64,000 nt of DNA, taken from NCBI GenBank assembly GCA_027487775.1, contig JAIYCY010000007.1:62001-126000 (forward strand). Direction: 5' to 3'. Positions 35,540-44,966 of this stretch are shown here, one piece after another. This DNA is from Planctomycetaceae bacterium. GTDB taxonomy: Bacteria; Planctomycetota; Phycisphaerae; Tepidisphaerales; Tepidisphaeraceae. Under the pieces are notes generated by a model, which saw nothing but the letters and a program-made list of their open reading frames with translations, ran no database searches and was not told the DNA's origin. The position numbers and the translations under genes were made by a program. The stretch's first letter is position 1. Each line of letters starts with the position of its first letter.

Positions 35540-36385
35540 ATGCCAAACGCCGCTCGAACCGCCGCCGATCTGTCGATGGTCAAACCGCTCTTCTCCACCG
35601 ACCCGGCGAGCTTCTTCGTCATCGCGGGGCCTTGCGTGATCGAGTCGGTCGAGCAGTGCCTGCTCATCGCGCGCCACCTGAAACTGGCATGTGCAAGGCT
35701 GGGGCTTGCTTATGTGTTTAAGGCGAGCTTTGACAAGGCTAATCGCTCCAGCGGATCCAGCTTTCGCGGGCCGGGCCTCACCGACGGGCTGGCGAGCTTG
35801 CATCGCGTCCGCGAAGAACTCGGTGTGCCTGTGCTCACGGATGTGCACGAGCCGACGCAATGCGGGCCGGTCGGTGAGGTGGTCGATGTGATTCAGGTGC
35901 CGGCGTTTCTCGCGCGGCAGACAGACTTGCTGCAAGCCGCCGGTCGGACCGGTCGCGTCGTCAACATCAAGAAAGGCCAGTTCATGAGCCCCGCCGAGAT
36001 GACGACCGCCGTCGAAAAGGTGCGGGCGACGGGCAACGATAAAGTCCTGCTCACCGAACGCGGGACCTTCTTCGGATATCACCGATTGGTCAACGATTTC
36101 ACCGGCCTGGCGACCATGGCGCAAACCGGAGCGCCCGTCGTCTTCGACATCACTCACAGCACACAATCCCCGGCCGGCCTCGGATCTTCCAGCGGCGGAT
36201 CGCCAGAGCATAGCCCGATGCTCGCCCGCTGCGCGATGGCGGCGGGTTGCCGGGGCATCTTCCTCGAATGCCATCCCGAGCCCACCAAAGCCAAAAGCGA
36301 CGCCGCTACCGTGCTGTCGCTCGACAGCGTCGAAGGCCTCCTGCGTCAATGCGCAGAAATCGCCCGACTCCGCGCAGGATGGTGA
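35540..36385 (+). CDS. kdsA: 3-deoxy-8-phosphooctulonate synthase KdsA
   Basis: 281 residues. Joins arabinose 5-phosphate and phosphoenolpyruvate to Kdo 8-phosphate for lipid A core, which implies a lipopolysaccharide outer membrane. Motifs: FVIAGPCVIES (about 28-38), FDKANRSS, KKGQFMSPAEM, FDITHSTQSPAG, ECHPEPTKAKSD. Cys in GPC marks the metal-dependent class (Asn in Escherichia coli). No strong ribosome site at 35540; ATG 35576 is possible. Confidence 0.95.
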   Translation: MPNAARTAADLSMVKPLFSTDPASFFVIAGPCVIESVEQCLLIARHLKLACARLGLAYVFKASFDKANRSSGSSFRGPGLTDGLASLHRVREELGVPVLTDVHEPTQCGPVGEVVDVIQVPAFLARQTDLLQAAGRTGRVVNIKKGQFMSPAEMTTAVEKVRATGNDKVLLTERGTFFGYHRLVNDFTGLATMAQTGAPVVFDITHSTQSPAGLGSSSGGSPEHSPMLARCAMAAGCRGIFLECHPEPTKAKSDAATVLSLDSVEGLLRQCAEIARLRAGW

Positions 36386-36496
36386 ACCGACACGACCGTC
36401 TCATCGCCTCAGACTCGCCGCCCCAACGATCGAACATACCGTGATCAAACGCCCCGCCTAACAACCAGCTACTCGACTCAGATCGAGCAACCAGTC

Positions 36497-38590
36497 TCAT
36501 TGTCCTTCGGCCCGAGGCTTCAGCGTCGTCTTGGCAGTCTGTGTCTGGCCGTCGCGGATGAAGGTGATGGTGATCTCCGAGCCGACGGCGGCCTGTTGCA
36601 GCCAGGGCATCATCGCTTCGAGGTTGGGCGTCTCGGTGTCGTTGAGCTTGATGATGCGATCGCCCTTCTTCAGGCCAGCGGCTTCGGCGCTCGTGCCCGG
36701 AATGACGCCTGCCAGCAAAATGCCCGGCGTCGTGTCGTCGGTCAGATACTCCGGCTCGATCCCCAGCTGCGGACGACGTGAAGTACGCCTCGCGACCGGA
36801 ACGCTCGAAGGCTCAGTGCCGGACGTGACATTCACATTGTTTCCACGCGCGTCGAAATCACCCACATAAGCGAGCGAGTCAGTCTCATACGCCAGCGCGC
36901 GAACAACATCGAATCCAAGACTCACCACCGATGCAATCCCGTCGGTATTGACCTTCTCGGCGTCATCGCCTGGCGCGTGGTAATCCGGATGCAGACCCGT
37001 GAAAAAGAAAAGCACCGGAATACCCGCCGAACTGAACGACTGGTGATCGCTCGGCCCACGTCCGCCGGCACCAATCGGTGTGAGCTCCAGCGGCGAGAGC
37101 GCGTCTGCGGCACGAACGATCGGCTCGAGGCGACGACTCGTCCCGTAGCCACCAACGTACAGCTTCTGATTCGTCACTCGACCGACCATGTCGAGGTTCA
37201 ACATCGCGCGGATCGACGCCGTCGGAATCAGGCCGCTCTCAACGAAATGCTTTGAACCCAGCAAGCCCGACTCCTCGGCGGTGTAACCCTGAAAAATGAT
37301 GCTCCGCGGGAGCCCGCCCGTGCTGGCAGCGCTGCGGGTCAACGCCTCGGCTACCGCTAGCATCGCGCTCGTGCCGCTGGCATTGTCGTCTGCGCCGTTG
37401 TGAATCTGACCCACAAACTGCGGTCGGCTCCCAACCTCGCCCCGGCCGACGTGATCGTGATGCGCGCCCACCACAATATACTCGCCCGCAAGATCTCCCG
37501 AGCCGGGAAGCATCGCCATCACATTACGCACAGTCACGATGCGACGCGGAAGCTCGACATTGCCCGACATGCTCACGCCCTCCAGCATTCGAGAAGCGGG
37601 AATGTTGTCAGTGTCGATCGATCGCTGAAGCGCCAGCAATTCTGGAGAACCCCCGTCCTCCAGCAATTCATTCGCGAACTCGGCCGTGATGTGGAGCACG
37701 GGGATGCGCGCACGTGGACCGCGCGAACTGGTGAATGGCTGCAGCGGATCGACGTCCTCGTGATGCTCCGGTGGATTGACGATCAGCAACGCGATCGCGC
37801 CAGCGTTAGCCGCAGCTTCGGCCTTGGCCACAAGCGACGCATGGGGACTGCCGTCACCGAGCCTGCTCTTGCCCTCGGCATCATGCGGCTCGTATCGCAG
37901 CGCCAACGCGACATGGCCCTTGATATCGATCCCCGCAAAATCGTCGTAACCGGCGTCGGGGGCGTGGACTGCGTAACCGACGAATGCGACAGGCCCGTCG
38001 AATGCTCCTTCGCCCGAGATCGAAAGCGGAACAAAGTGCTTCCCAGAAGCATGCTCGATCCCGGCAACCGTGAGCTGCGTGGAAGGCCCGATTTCACGAC
38101 CAAACGGAAGCTCAAAAGTCTGAAAATAGCCCGAAAGACCCGGCACTGGCACGAGACCCAGCGACGCGAATCGGGCCGCCATACGCTCCTCGGCGGCGGC
38201 CAGCCCGGGCGTCCCGACCCCCCGACCGTCCCGCGCATCGTCGGCAAACCACACCACATCCTCACCCACACGCGCGGCAATCTCCGAAAGCGACGACTCC
38301 GGATCCATACGCATGAAATCTACGAGCGATGCCTCAGGCGTCGATCCCCATTCGCCCGGCGCCTTCACGATCACCCCACTCGATGCCGCACCTTCGCTCG
38401 GCACCCCGACAACCGCCACAGCCGATGACGCCTCCGACGCAGCCTCGGCAGGCCGATCATTCGACGATGACGTGCACGCACCGACAAGCAGCATCGACGG
38501 GACGGCAACAGCCCGAAGAATGGAACGGGTACTTGATCGAAGTGAACGGATCTGTTCCGAATCGACAAAAGAAACGACTTGAAATGACAT
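36497..38590 (-). CDS. M28-family aminopeptidase lipoprotein with PA and PDZ domains
   Basis: About 697 residues from ATG 38590. A lipobox MLLVGAC follows an unusually long N-region. A PA-like domain is inserted near 200-290. The M28 zinc site is HHDHVGRGE (about 378), ADDNASGTSA (401), YTAEESGLLGS (438), NLDMVGRV (465), HPDYHAPGDD (536). A C-terminal PDZ domain (625-695, AGLKKGDRIIKLNDTETPNL) likely binds substrate tails. Predicted envelope peptidase that removes N-terminal residues from peptides. It follows a TPR lipoprotein gene by 67 bases. Confidence 0.88.
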   Translation of the reverse strand: MSFQVVSFVDSEQIRSLRSSTRSILRAVAVPSMLLVGACTSSSNDRPAEAASEASSAVAVVGVPSEGAASSGVIVKAPGEWGSTPEASLVDFMRMDPESSLSEIAARVGEDVVWFADDARDGRGVGTPGLAAAEERMAARFASLGLVPVPGLSGYFQTFELPFGREIGPSTQLTVAGIEHASGKHFVPLSISGEGAFDGPVAFVGYAVHAPDAGYDDFAGIDIKGHVALALRYEPHDAEGKSRLGDGSPHASLVAKAEAAANAGAIALLIVNPPEHHEDVDPLQPFTSSRGPRARIPVLHITAEFANELLEDGGSPELLALQRSIDTDNIPASRMLEGVSMSGNVELPRRIVTVRNVMAMLPGSGDLAGEYIVVGAHHDHVGRGEVGSRPQFVGQIHNGADDNASGTSAMLAVAEALTRSAASTGGLPRSIIFQGYTAEESGLLGSKHFVESGLIPTASIRAMLNLDMVGRVTNQKLYVGGYGTSRRLEPIVRAADALSPLELTPIGAGGRGPSDHQSFSSAGIPVLFFFTGLHPDYHAPGDDAEKVNTDGIASVVSLGFDVVRALAYETDSLAYVGDFDARGNNVNVTSGTEPSSVPVARRTSRRPQLGIEPEYLTDDTTPGILLAGVIPGTSAEAAGLKKGDRIIKLNDTETPNLEAMMPWLQQAAVGSEITITFIRDGQTQTAKTTLKPRAEGQ

Positions 38591-38657
38591 GGGGCGAGAT
38601 TCTACGCGCAGCACGGCTGCGGTCGAACAGAAAATCGACGAACTCCGACAGGTCGCG

Positions 38658-39350
38658 TCACTGCAGCCGGGCAAGTCGCTGGGCGGCCTCACGCATGTTC
38701 GGATCCAGCGCCAGGGCGGCGCGATAACGCTCGGAGGCCTCAAGCTTCATCCCACGAAGCTCGTAGACACTCCCAATATTGTATTCGACCGCCGTCTCGG
38801 GCAGAACTTTCGCCAACTGCTCACGCGATTCGTCGATGCGATCACGCTTGGCCAGCATCAGACCATAATTGATCCGGGTCTGACGATGCTCCGGACTCCG
38901 CTGCAACGCTCGAAGATAACTGGCTTCGGCATCCGCCCATTGATCGGCCAGCTCGTAGCAGCGGGCGAGGTTGTTCCAGGCGCTCGGATCTTCGTTGGTC
39001 GCGCGGACATACCGCTCCCACGCCGGGATCGCCTGAGAATAGTTGCGTGAAAGTGTGAAAATGCGAGCCAGGCCGTAAAGGCTGGGCACGTGGTTGGCAT
39101 CAACCTGCAACGCACGACGATACTGATCGACGGCTGCTGGAATACGACCCTGACCCTCGGCAAGCTGCGCGGCGGCGAAGTGTGTCTCGGCGCTGATACG
39201 CTCGTTCGCCTGCTGCGGCGTGATATCAAGTGCCGGATCAGGCGACTTGTAAACCGGATTGTAGCTGTTGGCCTGCTTCGGGCCGCTCGAACATCCGGTC
39301 GCGGCCGCCATCAGCAAGGCGGTGATTCCAAAACTCTTCCATCCGGACAT
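38658..39350 (-). CDS. TPR-repeat lipoprotein
   Basis: 230 residues. Lipobox AAATGC (Cys near 20). Five or so tetratricopeptide repeats cover residues 55-230 (AVDQYRRALQVDANHVPSLYGLARIF, SYLRALQRSPEHRQTRINYGLML). Likely a scaffold on the inner face of the outer membrane or in the inner membrane. Same strand and probably same transcript as the M28 peptidase. Confidence 0.88.
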   Translation of the reverse strand: MSGWKSFGITALLMAAATGCSSGPKQANSYNPVYKSPDPALDITPQQANERISAETHFAAAQLAEGQGRIPAAVDQYRRALQVDANHVPSLYGLARIFTLSRNYSQAIPAWERYVRATNEDPSAWNNLARCYELADQWADAEASYLRALQRSPEHRQTRINYGLMLAKRDRIDESREQLAKVLPETAVEYNIGSVYELRGMKLEASERYRAALALDPNMREAAQRLARLQ

Positions 39351-39437
39351 AACAGCTCCCTGTGCGCTGGGTATGCAAACTCGGCGCAGTTGCGCCCTCT
39401 CCGGTTTATCGGCTAGCCACCCCCCAAAAGCTTTAGA

Positions 39438-41240
39438 TCAAACACCGTGCATCAACTCTTCCTCTCGCTCGTGCACAAACTGATTCGTGTACAACTCATA
39501 ATACCGACCCCGCGCATTGATCAGGCTGTGGTGGTCACCTTGCTCCACCACCCGACCCTGATCGATCACCAAAATCACGTCCGCACGACGAATCGTCGAC
39601 AAACGATGCGCGATCACAAACCCGATCCGCCCTGCCAATACATGCTCGACCGCCGACTGAATATCACGCTCGGCCTGCGTATCCACACTGCTCGTCGCTT
39701 CGTCCATCACAAATATCTTCGGATCAGCTATCACCGCACGCGCGAGCGCCACCAGCTGCTTCTGACCCGTGCTCAGTCGATTACCACCCTCGCCCACCTC
39801 CGCGTCGTAACGCTTCTCCAACCGATCGATAAATCCGTGCGCATTCGTCAGACGCGCCGCCTGCTCAATCTCCTCGTCGCTGGCGCTCAAGCGCCCGTAG
39901 CGGATGTTCTCACGCACCGTCCCACTAAACAGATGCGGCTGCTGCAGCACCATCCCCAGGCTGCCCTGCAACCACGCCAGCGGAAGCTCACGATAATCGA
40001 CGCCATTGATGAGGATCCGACCGGACGTCGGTTCGTAAAAGCGCCACACCAGGCTGACGATCGTCGTCTTGCCCCCGCCGGTCGCACCGACGAGCGCGAT
40101 CGTCTGACCCGCCCGCACCGTCAAACTGAAATCACGCAGAACCAGCGTCTCCGGCGTGTAGCCGAAACTCACGTTCTCAAAGGTGATCGTCTCGATGCGA
40201 TTAAAGCCCTGTTGATTCATGGCAGCCGCATCATCGGCATCGCGAATCGTCACAGGCTCATCGAGCAGGCCCTGCACCCGCTCGGCGCTCGCACCGGCGT
40301 TCTGAATCATGGTGATCGCGTTGGCAAGCTCCTGCGCGGGGCCGGGGATGTTACCCGCGTAACCAAGAAAGGTGATCAGCAATGCAAGCTCCATCCCGCC
40401 AATCACATCAACCCCGCCGCGCCACAGCGCAAGACCGATCCCGACCGAACAGATCGCCGACACCAACGGTATGAAAACCGCGCTGAGCGTCGCACTGCGC
40501 AGCGTCTGCCGATACATCTCGCTCGTCAACTTCGAAAACTCTTCAAGATTCGCCTCCTCACGGCCGAGGCTGCGTGTCGTGCGGACGCCCTGGATACCCT
40601 CGTTAAATGCACCCGTCAGAAGCGAATTCGTCTTCTTGATCGCGCGGCTCGTACGGAGAATGCGAATCTGAAACCACCAGCTCACAGCAAACAACACCGG
40701 CGCGATCGTGCACACCACCAGCGCGAGCTGCCAGTTCAAAATGAACATCGCGACCGCCATCGCAAACATCACGATGCTGCCCCAGGTCACATCAAGAAGA
40801 CCCCACGCAAACACACGGCTCAGGCTGTTGCAGTCGCTCGTGAGCCGGGCCATCAGCCAGCCGACGTTCCGCTTGTCGAAGTAGGCAAACTGCAGACTCT
40901 GCAACTTCACAAACGCCGCCTGACGGATGTCAGCACTCACACCAATCGTGATCCGACCGGCAAACAGAATGAACAAAAAGATGCAGATCGCCAGCATGAA
41001 AAACGCCGCGGCATAGCCAGCGCCGAATCGCCAGAGATCCGCAACGCCACCGCCCTGCTGAACGCCAGCTATCACCCGGCCGCTCAAAATCGGTAACGCG
41101 ACGTCGATGCCGGCGACGAATCCCGCAAGGATCAATAGCCCTATCAACTCACGCCGATAAGGCCTGACGAATCGCCCGAGCTTCAGCCAAAGCCCCAGAT
41201 CAATGCGACCCTTGAAGACTTCTTCTTCCTGCGTATTCAT
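39438..41240 (-). CDS. ABC exporter half-transporter with the catalytic Glu
   Basis: 600 residues: six membrane helices (about 20-310), then an ATPase domain with Walker A GATGGGKTT, Q loop, signature LSTGQ (not LSGGQ), and Walker B FVMDEATSS with the catalytic Glu. Its ATG overlaps the stop of the partner gene by ATGA. Read with the partner it makes one normal and one degenerate nucleotide site. Substrate unknown; MsbA-like lipids or drugs are possible. Confidence 0.92.
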   Translation of the reverse strand: MNTQEEEVFKGRIDLGLWLKLGRFVRPYRRELIGLLILAGFVAGIDVALPILSGRVIAGVQQGGGVADLWRFGAGYAAAFFMLAICIFLFILFAGRITIGVSADIRQAAFVKLQSLQFAYFDKRNVGWLMARLTSDCNSLSRVFAWGLLDVTWGSIVMFAMAVAMFILNWQLALVVCTIAPVLFAVSWWFQIRILRTSRAIKKTNSLLTGAFNEGIQGVRTTRSLGREEANLEEFSKLTSEMYRQTLRSATLSAVFIPLVSAICSVGIGLALWRGGVDVIGGMELALLITFLGYAGNIPGPAQELANAITMIQNAGASAERVQGLLDEPVTIRDADDAAAMNQQGFNRIETITFENVSFGYTPETLVLRDFSLTVRAGQTIALVGATGGGKTTIVSLVWRFYEPTSGRILINGVDYRELPLAWLQGSLGMVLQQPHLFSGTVRENIRYGRLSASDEEIEQAARLTNAHGFIDRLEKRYDAEVGEGGNRLSTGQKQLVALARAVIADPKIFVMDEATSSVDTQAERDIQSAVEHVLAGRIGFVIAHRLSTIRRADVILVIDQGRVVEQGDHHSLINARGRYYELYTNQFVHEREEELMHGV

Positions 41241-43087
41241 GACCGTCCCTCGATCGTCGTCGGGCCAACACTTCCGACTTCCTGTTCCTGCGCGATGTCG
41301 TCTTCCAATGCACTCTGAATCTGCCAGAGACGCCGATACATGCCATCGACCGAGAGAAGCTCGTCGTGCGTCCCACGCTGAACGATTCGACCCCGCTCCA
41401 GGACAAGGATCAGCTCGGCATGACGCAATGTGCTCAGGCGGTGCGCGATCAGGATCGTGGTGTGTCGCCCGCGCCGCGACTCCAGCGCGCGGAGGATCGT
41501 GTCTTCGGTGTGGGTATCCACGGCGCTGAGCGCATCATCCAGAATGAGGATCGGCGCGTCACGCAGCAATGCCCTCGCGATGGCGACACGCTGACGCTGA
41601 CCGCCCGAGAGCGTGACACCACGCTCGCCGATGATCGTGTCGTAACGCTTCTCAAATCGCTGCACCGATTCATCGATGGCCGCGGTCCGGGCGGCGTCGA
41701 GCATCTCGTCGTCCAACGCTTCAGAGCGACCAAGCTTGATGTTCTCACGAAGACTTCGCGAAAACAGAAACGGCTCTTGCAACACAGCCGCGATCGCGCC
41801 GCGGACACGCTTCCGCGACATCTCCGCAATCGGCTGCCCGCCAATCAGGATCGCACCGGAACTCGGCTCGTAAAACCGCATGAGTAGCTGCGCGATCGTG
41901 CTCTTTCCTGATCCACTCGGGCCCAGCAACGCGACCGTCGAACCGACCGGTGCACGGAAGCTGATTTCTGACAGCACCTGAGACTCGCCGTGCTTGAAGC
42001 TGACGTCCCTGAACTCGATTTCGCCTTGCAGTTGTAGCTGTGTAACCTCGTGACTCGCCTTCGTCGTCGGTTCTTCGATCGGTGAACCGAGCACTTCGTG
42101 AATGCGACCGATCGCGACCGTGGTTTTGCCCATTTCAGTCACGATCCGACCCATGTGCCGCACCGGCCAAAGGTAGATGCCAACATAGCCCATAAATGCC
42201 ACCAGCGTGCCCGCCGACATCGAGCCGTCGTGTACGCGGTATGCACCGACCAGCAGCGTGAGCGTGAGCTGACTAAAGCAAAGAAAGTCGCTGCTCGCCC
42301 AGTAGACGGCCATCACTTGAAACAGCGTCCAGTGCTTCTTGCGATGGTCTTCGTTCTTCGTGCGGAATTTTTCCAGCTCGAAAGGCTGCCGCGCAAAGGC
42401 TCGCACGACGCGAATACCCGTCAGATTCTCCTGAATGCTCGTCGTCAGCGCGCCCTCGGCCTCGTCCATCCGCTTAAACGTCCCCGCCACCTTCGCGAAG
42501 AAGAAGATCGCAAAGAGGACGATGACAGGCAACAGCGCGATCGCCACCCCCGCCATCACCGCATCGAGCATGAACATCAGCGGAATCGCCGTCACCAGCA
42601 GAACGCTCGCGCGGGCGACCTCCAGCATCTGATCCGTATAAAAAAGCCGCGTCGTCTCAACGTCGCTGCTGCAACGCTGTACAAGATCGCCCGTCTGATT
42701 CTTGTCATGAAATGCCAGCGGAAGCCGCTGTAAATGATCGTAAAGACGCTCACGCAGACCGCGCACGATTCGCTCGGCAGCCAAAGCGCCCAGCCTCATC
42801 TTGCCAAACGTCAGCACGCCAGCCAGCGACGTCATGCCGATCACGCCGACCATCGCGATCCAAAGATGTTCACGCAAAAAGTCCGCCCCGCCCAGCGAGG
42901 TTAGAACGATCTGCCCGAACCGCGTCTTCTGCGATTCCGCGCCCAGCACGCTATCAACCGTCACACCCACAATCGCAGGCTGCGCGTAAAGCAACAACGT
43001 CGCCACGACCAAACACCCCGCCGCCGCGAGGTAGGTACGCCACTGCGACCGGGCCAGCCGCAATAAAATGGAAAGCTTGTCCTTCAT
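41237..43087 (-). CDS. ABC exporter half-transporter with degenerate Walker B
   Basis: 616 residues: six membrane helices (about 15-315), then an ATPase domain with Walker A GPSGSGKSTI, a canonical LSGGQRQ signature, and Walker B LILDDALSA, where Asp replaces the catalytic Glu. The composite site formed by its Walker motifs and the partner's LSTGQ is therefore degenerate on both sides. First gene of the two-gene unit. Confidence 0.92.
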   Translation of the reverse strand: MKDKLSILLRLARSQWRTYLAAAGCLVVATLLLYAQPAIVGVTVDSVLGAESQKTRFGQIVLTSLGGADFLREHLWIAMVGVIGMTSLAGVLTFGKMRLGALAAERIVRGLRERLYDHLQRLPLAFHDKNQTGDLVQRCSSDVETTRLFYTDQMLEVARASVLLVTAIPLMFMLDAVMAGVAIALLPVIVLFAIFFFAKVAGTFKRMDEAEGALTTSIQENLTGIRVVRAFARQPFELEKFRTKNEDHRKKHWTLFQVMAVYWASSDFLCFSQLTLTLLVGAYRVHDGSMSAGTLVAFMGYVGIYLWPVRHMGRIVTEMGKTTVAIGRIHEVLGSPIEEPTTKASHEVTQLQLQGEIEFRDVSFKHGESQVLSEISFRAPVGSTVALLGPSGSGKSTIAQLLMRFYEPSSGAILIGGQPIAEMSRKRVRGAIAAVLQEPFLFSRSLRENIKLGRSEALDDEMLDAARTAAIDESVQRFEKRYDTIIGERGVTLSGGQRQRVAIARALLRDAPILILDDALSAVDTHTEDTILRALESRRGRHTTILIAHRLSTLRHAELILVLERGRIVQRGTHDELLSVDGMYRRLWQIQSALEDDIAQEQEVGSVGPTTIEGRS

Positions 43088-43141
43088 GCCGAGTCGAATC
43101 CCAAAGGTCCAAGTAGACGCCTCCGGGTCTTCTGATGTAAC

Positions 43142-43159
43142 CGTTTTTTATAAAAAACG
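43142..43159. repeat. AT-rich perfect palindrome upstream of the ABC exporter
   Basis: CGTTTTTTATAAAAAACG, in the 148-base gap between the photolyase-like gene stop and the exporter start. It is very A/T-rich in a GC-rich window and may be a promoter or regulator site, or a terminator of the upstream gene. Confidence 0.5.
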
Positions 43160-43235
43160 TGAATCTCACGGCAGATTTACCCGAATCCACATGATCCGCA
43201 TCGACCAAGCCTCGCGGAAGGCCTGACCACTCCAC

Positions 43236-44927
43236 CTATGCCTGCGATCTAAACCTGGATGTGCCCTTGACCGAAAGCGGGACGAATTGTTCGACAAACT
43301 GCCGCCGGGCGGTGTGCATGGACTGCATCTCCGACTCGTCGATTCGGCTCGCGTTCTTCAGCATCATCGTCATCCGCGGATTCCGCGAAAACACCTCGCG
43401 ATGGCGATCCAAAAAAGTCCAGAACAGATAATTGAACGGACAAGCGCCTTCGCCCGTGCGGACCGTCTGGTCATAGCGACAAGAACGGCAATAGTCGCTC
43501 ATCCGATTGATGTAGGCGGCGCTGCTGACATAGGGCTTGGTCGCCATTGTCCCGCGCGGCGAACCCTCCGGCGCGTCGGCATTCATACCCATGCCAATCA
43601 CGTTCGGCGTCACCACCCAATCATGGCTGTCCACATACATCGACAAAAACCAATCATTCACCGCCTGCGGATTCAGGCCCACAAGCGTCGCAAAATTGCA
43701 AAGCACCATCAACCGCTGAATGTGATGGCTGTACCCGCGATCCACCACCTGCAAGATCACCTCGCGCAGACAATTCATGTCCGTCTTGCCCGTCCAGAAA
43801 AACTCAGGCAACGGCAGCGAATCTCCGCGCGTGTTGCGCATGCGGTACTCGGGCATGAAAGCGTGATAGATGCCATAGACGTACTCGCGCCACCCGATGA
43901 TCTGACGGATGAAGCCTTCGGCGCTGTTGAGCGGCACTTTGCCCTCGCGATAGCGCTCTTCGACTCGCCTGACGAGCGTCAGCGGATCGAGCAGTCCTGC
44001 GTTGATGAGCATCGAGAGGTGAGAGTGATAAAGCAGTGGCTCGCCGACGAGCATCGCGTCTTCGTAATCCCCGAAAAGCGGAAGTCGATGGTCGAGAAAA
44101 TCGTCGAACGCGCGCAGCGCGTCGGCATGTGTCACGGGAAGATCAAACCGATCCGTCGAACCGGGATGCGCGCGAAAATGCCGATCAACGTCCGCCAGCG
44201 CACCGCGCGTGATGTCGTCGGGCTTAAACGCAAGCGGACGCGGAATCGACAACCCCCTCGGAGCAGGCTTGCGATTCTCCTGATCAAGATTCCATGCCCC
44301 GCCCACCGGGGCATCACCTTCCATCAGCACGTTCAGCTTCTGCCTCATCCGGCGATAGAACGTCTCCATGATCGGACTCTTCAAACTCCTCGCCCAGTCC
44401 GCGAACTCGACTCGATCCGTCAGAAAGAGATTGTTCGGTCGAAACTCGATCTGGATGTCGAGCTCGCTCCTGAGGGATTCGACCCAAACGCGAGTGTGAT
44501 GGTCGGCGGGCTCGGCGAGGATGAAGTGACGTGATCCTGTCGTGCGGACGTGATGACGGATGGCGCTCTTGCTGTCGAGGTAAGGGTCGGATTCAAGCCC
44601 GTGGCGATGCACATCACGCCCGCTGCGACGCAGATGGGCCGCGAAGTGACGCATGGCCGCGACGAGGAAACCGAGCCTTCGCTTATGGAAAGGCCATTCG
44701 CGAAAGTGCGTGCGCGATTCGATGAGGAGGACGGGCGATTCGGGGAACGCGCGCAGGATGTCGAGTCGATCGGAGAGTTGATCCTCCATGATCCAAAGCG
44801 TGGGCTGGGTGCCATGCTTCTGCCTGGAAGGTTCGGGCCGCGCGGATGGACGAGAGGCCGAAGATCGCGAGAGGTCGCGCATCACGCTCGCGGGCTTTTT
44901 GGTCGATGGCTTGGTGACAGAAGGCAT
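43236..44927 (-). CDS. FeS-type bacterial cryptochrome/photolyase (DPRP family)
   Basis: 563 residues. A basic Ser-rich start of about 40 residues is followed by LWIMEDQLS, the entry to the DPRP photolyase fold. FAD-region motifs include FIRQIIGWREYVYGIYHAFMPEYR and MYVDSHDWVVTPNVIGMGM. Four cysteines in DMNCLREV, DYCRSC and GACPFNYLFW match the 4Fe-4S ligands of PhrB/CryB proteins, known (6-4) photolyases. Likely repairs (6-4) photoproducts in light. It lies 39 bases after the class II photolyase on the same strand. Confidence 0.88.
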   Translation of the reverse strand: MPSVTKPSTKKPASVMRDLSRSSASRPSARPEPSRQKHGTQPTLWIMEDQLSDRLDILRAFPESPVLLIESRTHFREWPFHKRRLGFLVAAMRHFAAHLRRSGRDVHRHGLESDPYLDSKSAIRHHVRTTGSRHFILAEPADHHTRVWVESLRSELDIQIEFRPNNLFLTDRVEFADWARSLKSPIMETFYRRMRQKLNVLMEGDAPVGGAWNLDQENRKPAPRGLSIPRPLAFKPDDITRGALADVDRHFRAHPGSTDRFDLPVTHADALRAFDDFLDHRLPLFGDYEDAMLVGEPLLYHSHLSMLINAGLLDPLTLVRRVEERYREGKVPLNSAEGFIRQIIGWREYVYGIYHAFMPEYRMRNTRGDSLPLPEFFWTGKTDMNCLREVILQVVDRGYSHHIQRLMVLCNFATLVGLNPQAVNDWFLSMYVDSHDWVVTPNVIGMGMNADAPEGSPRGTMATKPYVSSAAYINRMSDYCRSCRYDQTVRTGEGACPFNYLFWTFLDRHREVFSRNPRMTMMLKNASRIDESEMQSMHTARRQFVEQFVPLSVKGTSRFRSQA

Positions 44928-44966
44928 GGAGGACTTCGATTCAATGGCAAGAGTGTGCGTGGGATG

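Noticed and set aside
39447..41096. Open frame of 549 codons on the plus strand opposite the ABC exporter
   Set aside because: Composition typical of antisense reading of a GC-rich gene; the ABC motifs on the other strand are clear.
43142..43159. AT-rich palindrome as rho-independent terminator
   Set aside because: Stem is almost only A-T, and the T run is part of the stem itself; recorded as a palindrome only.
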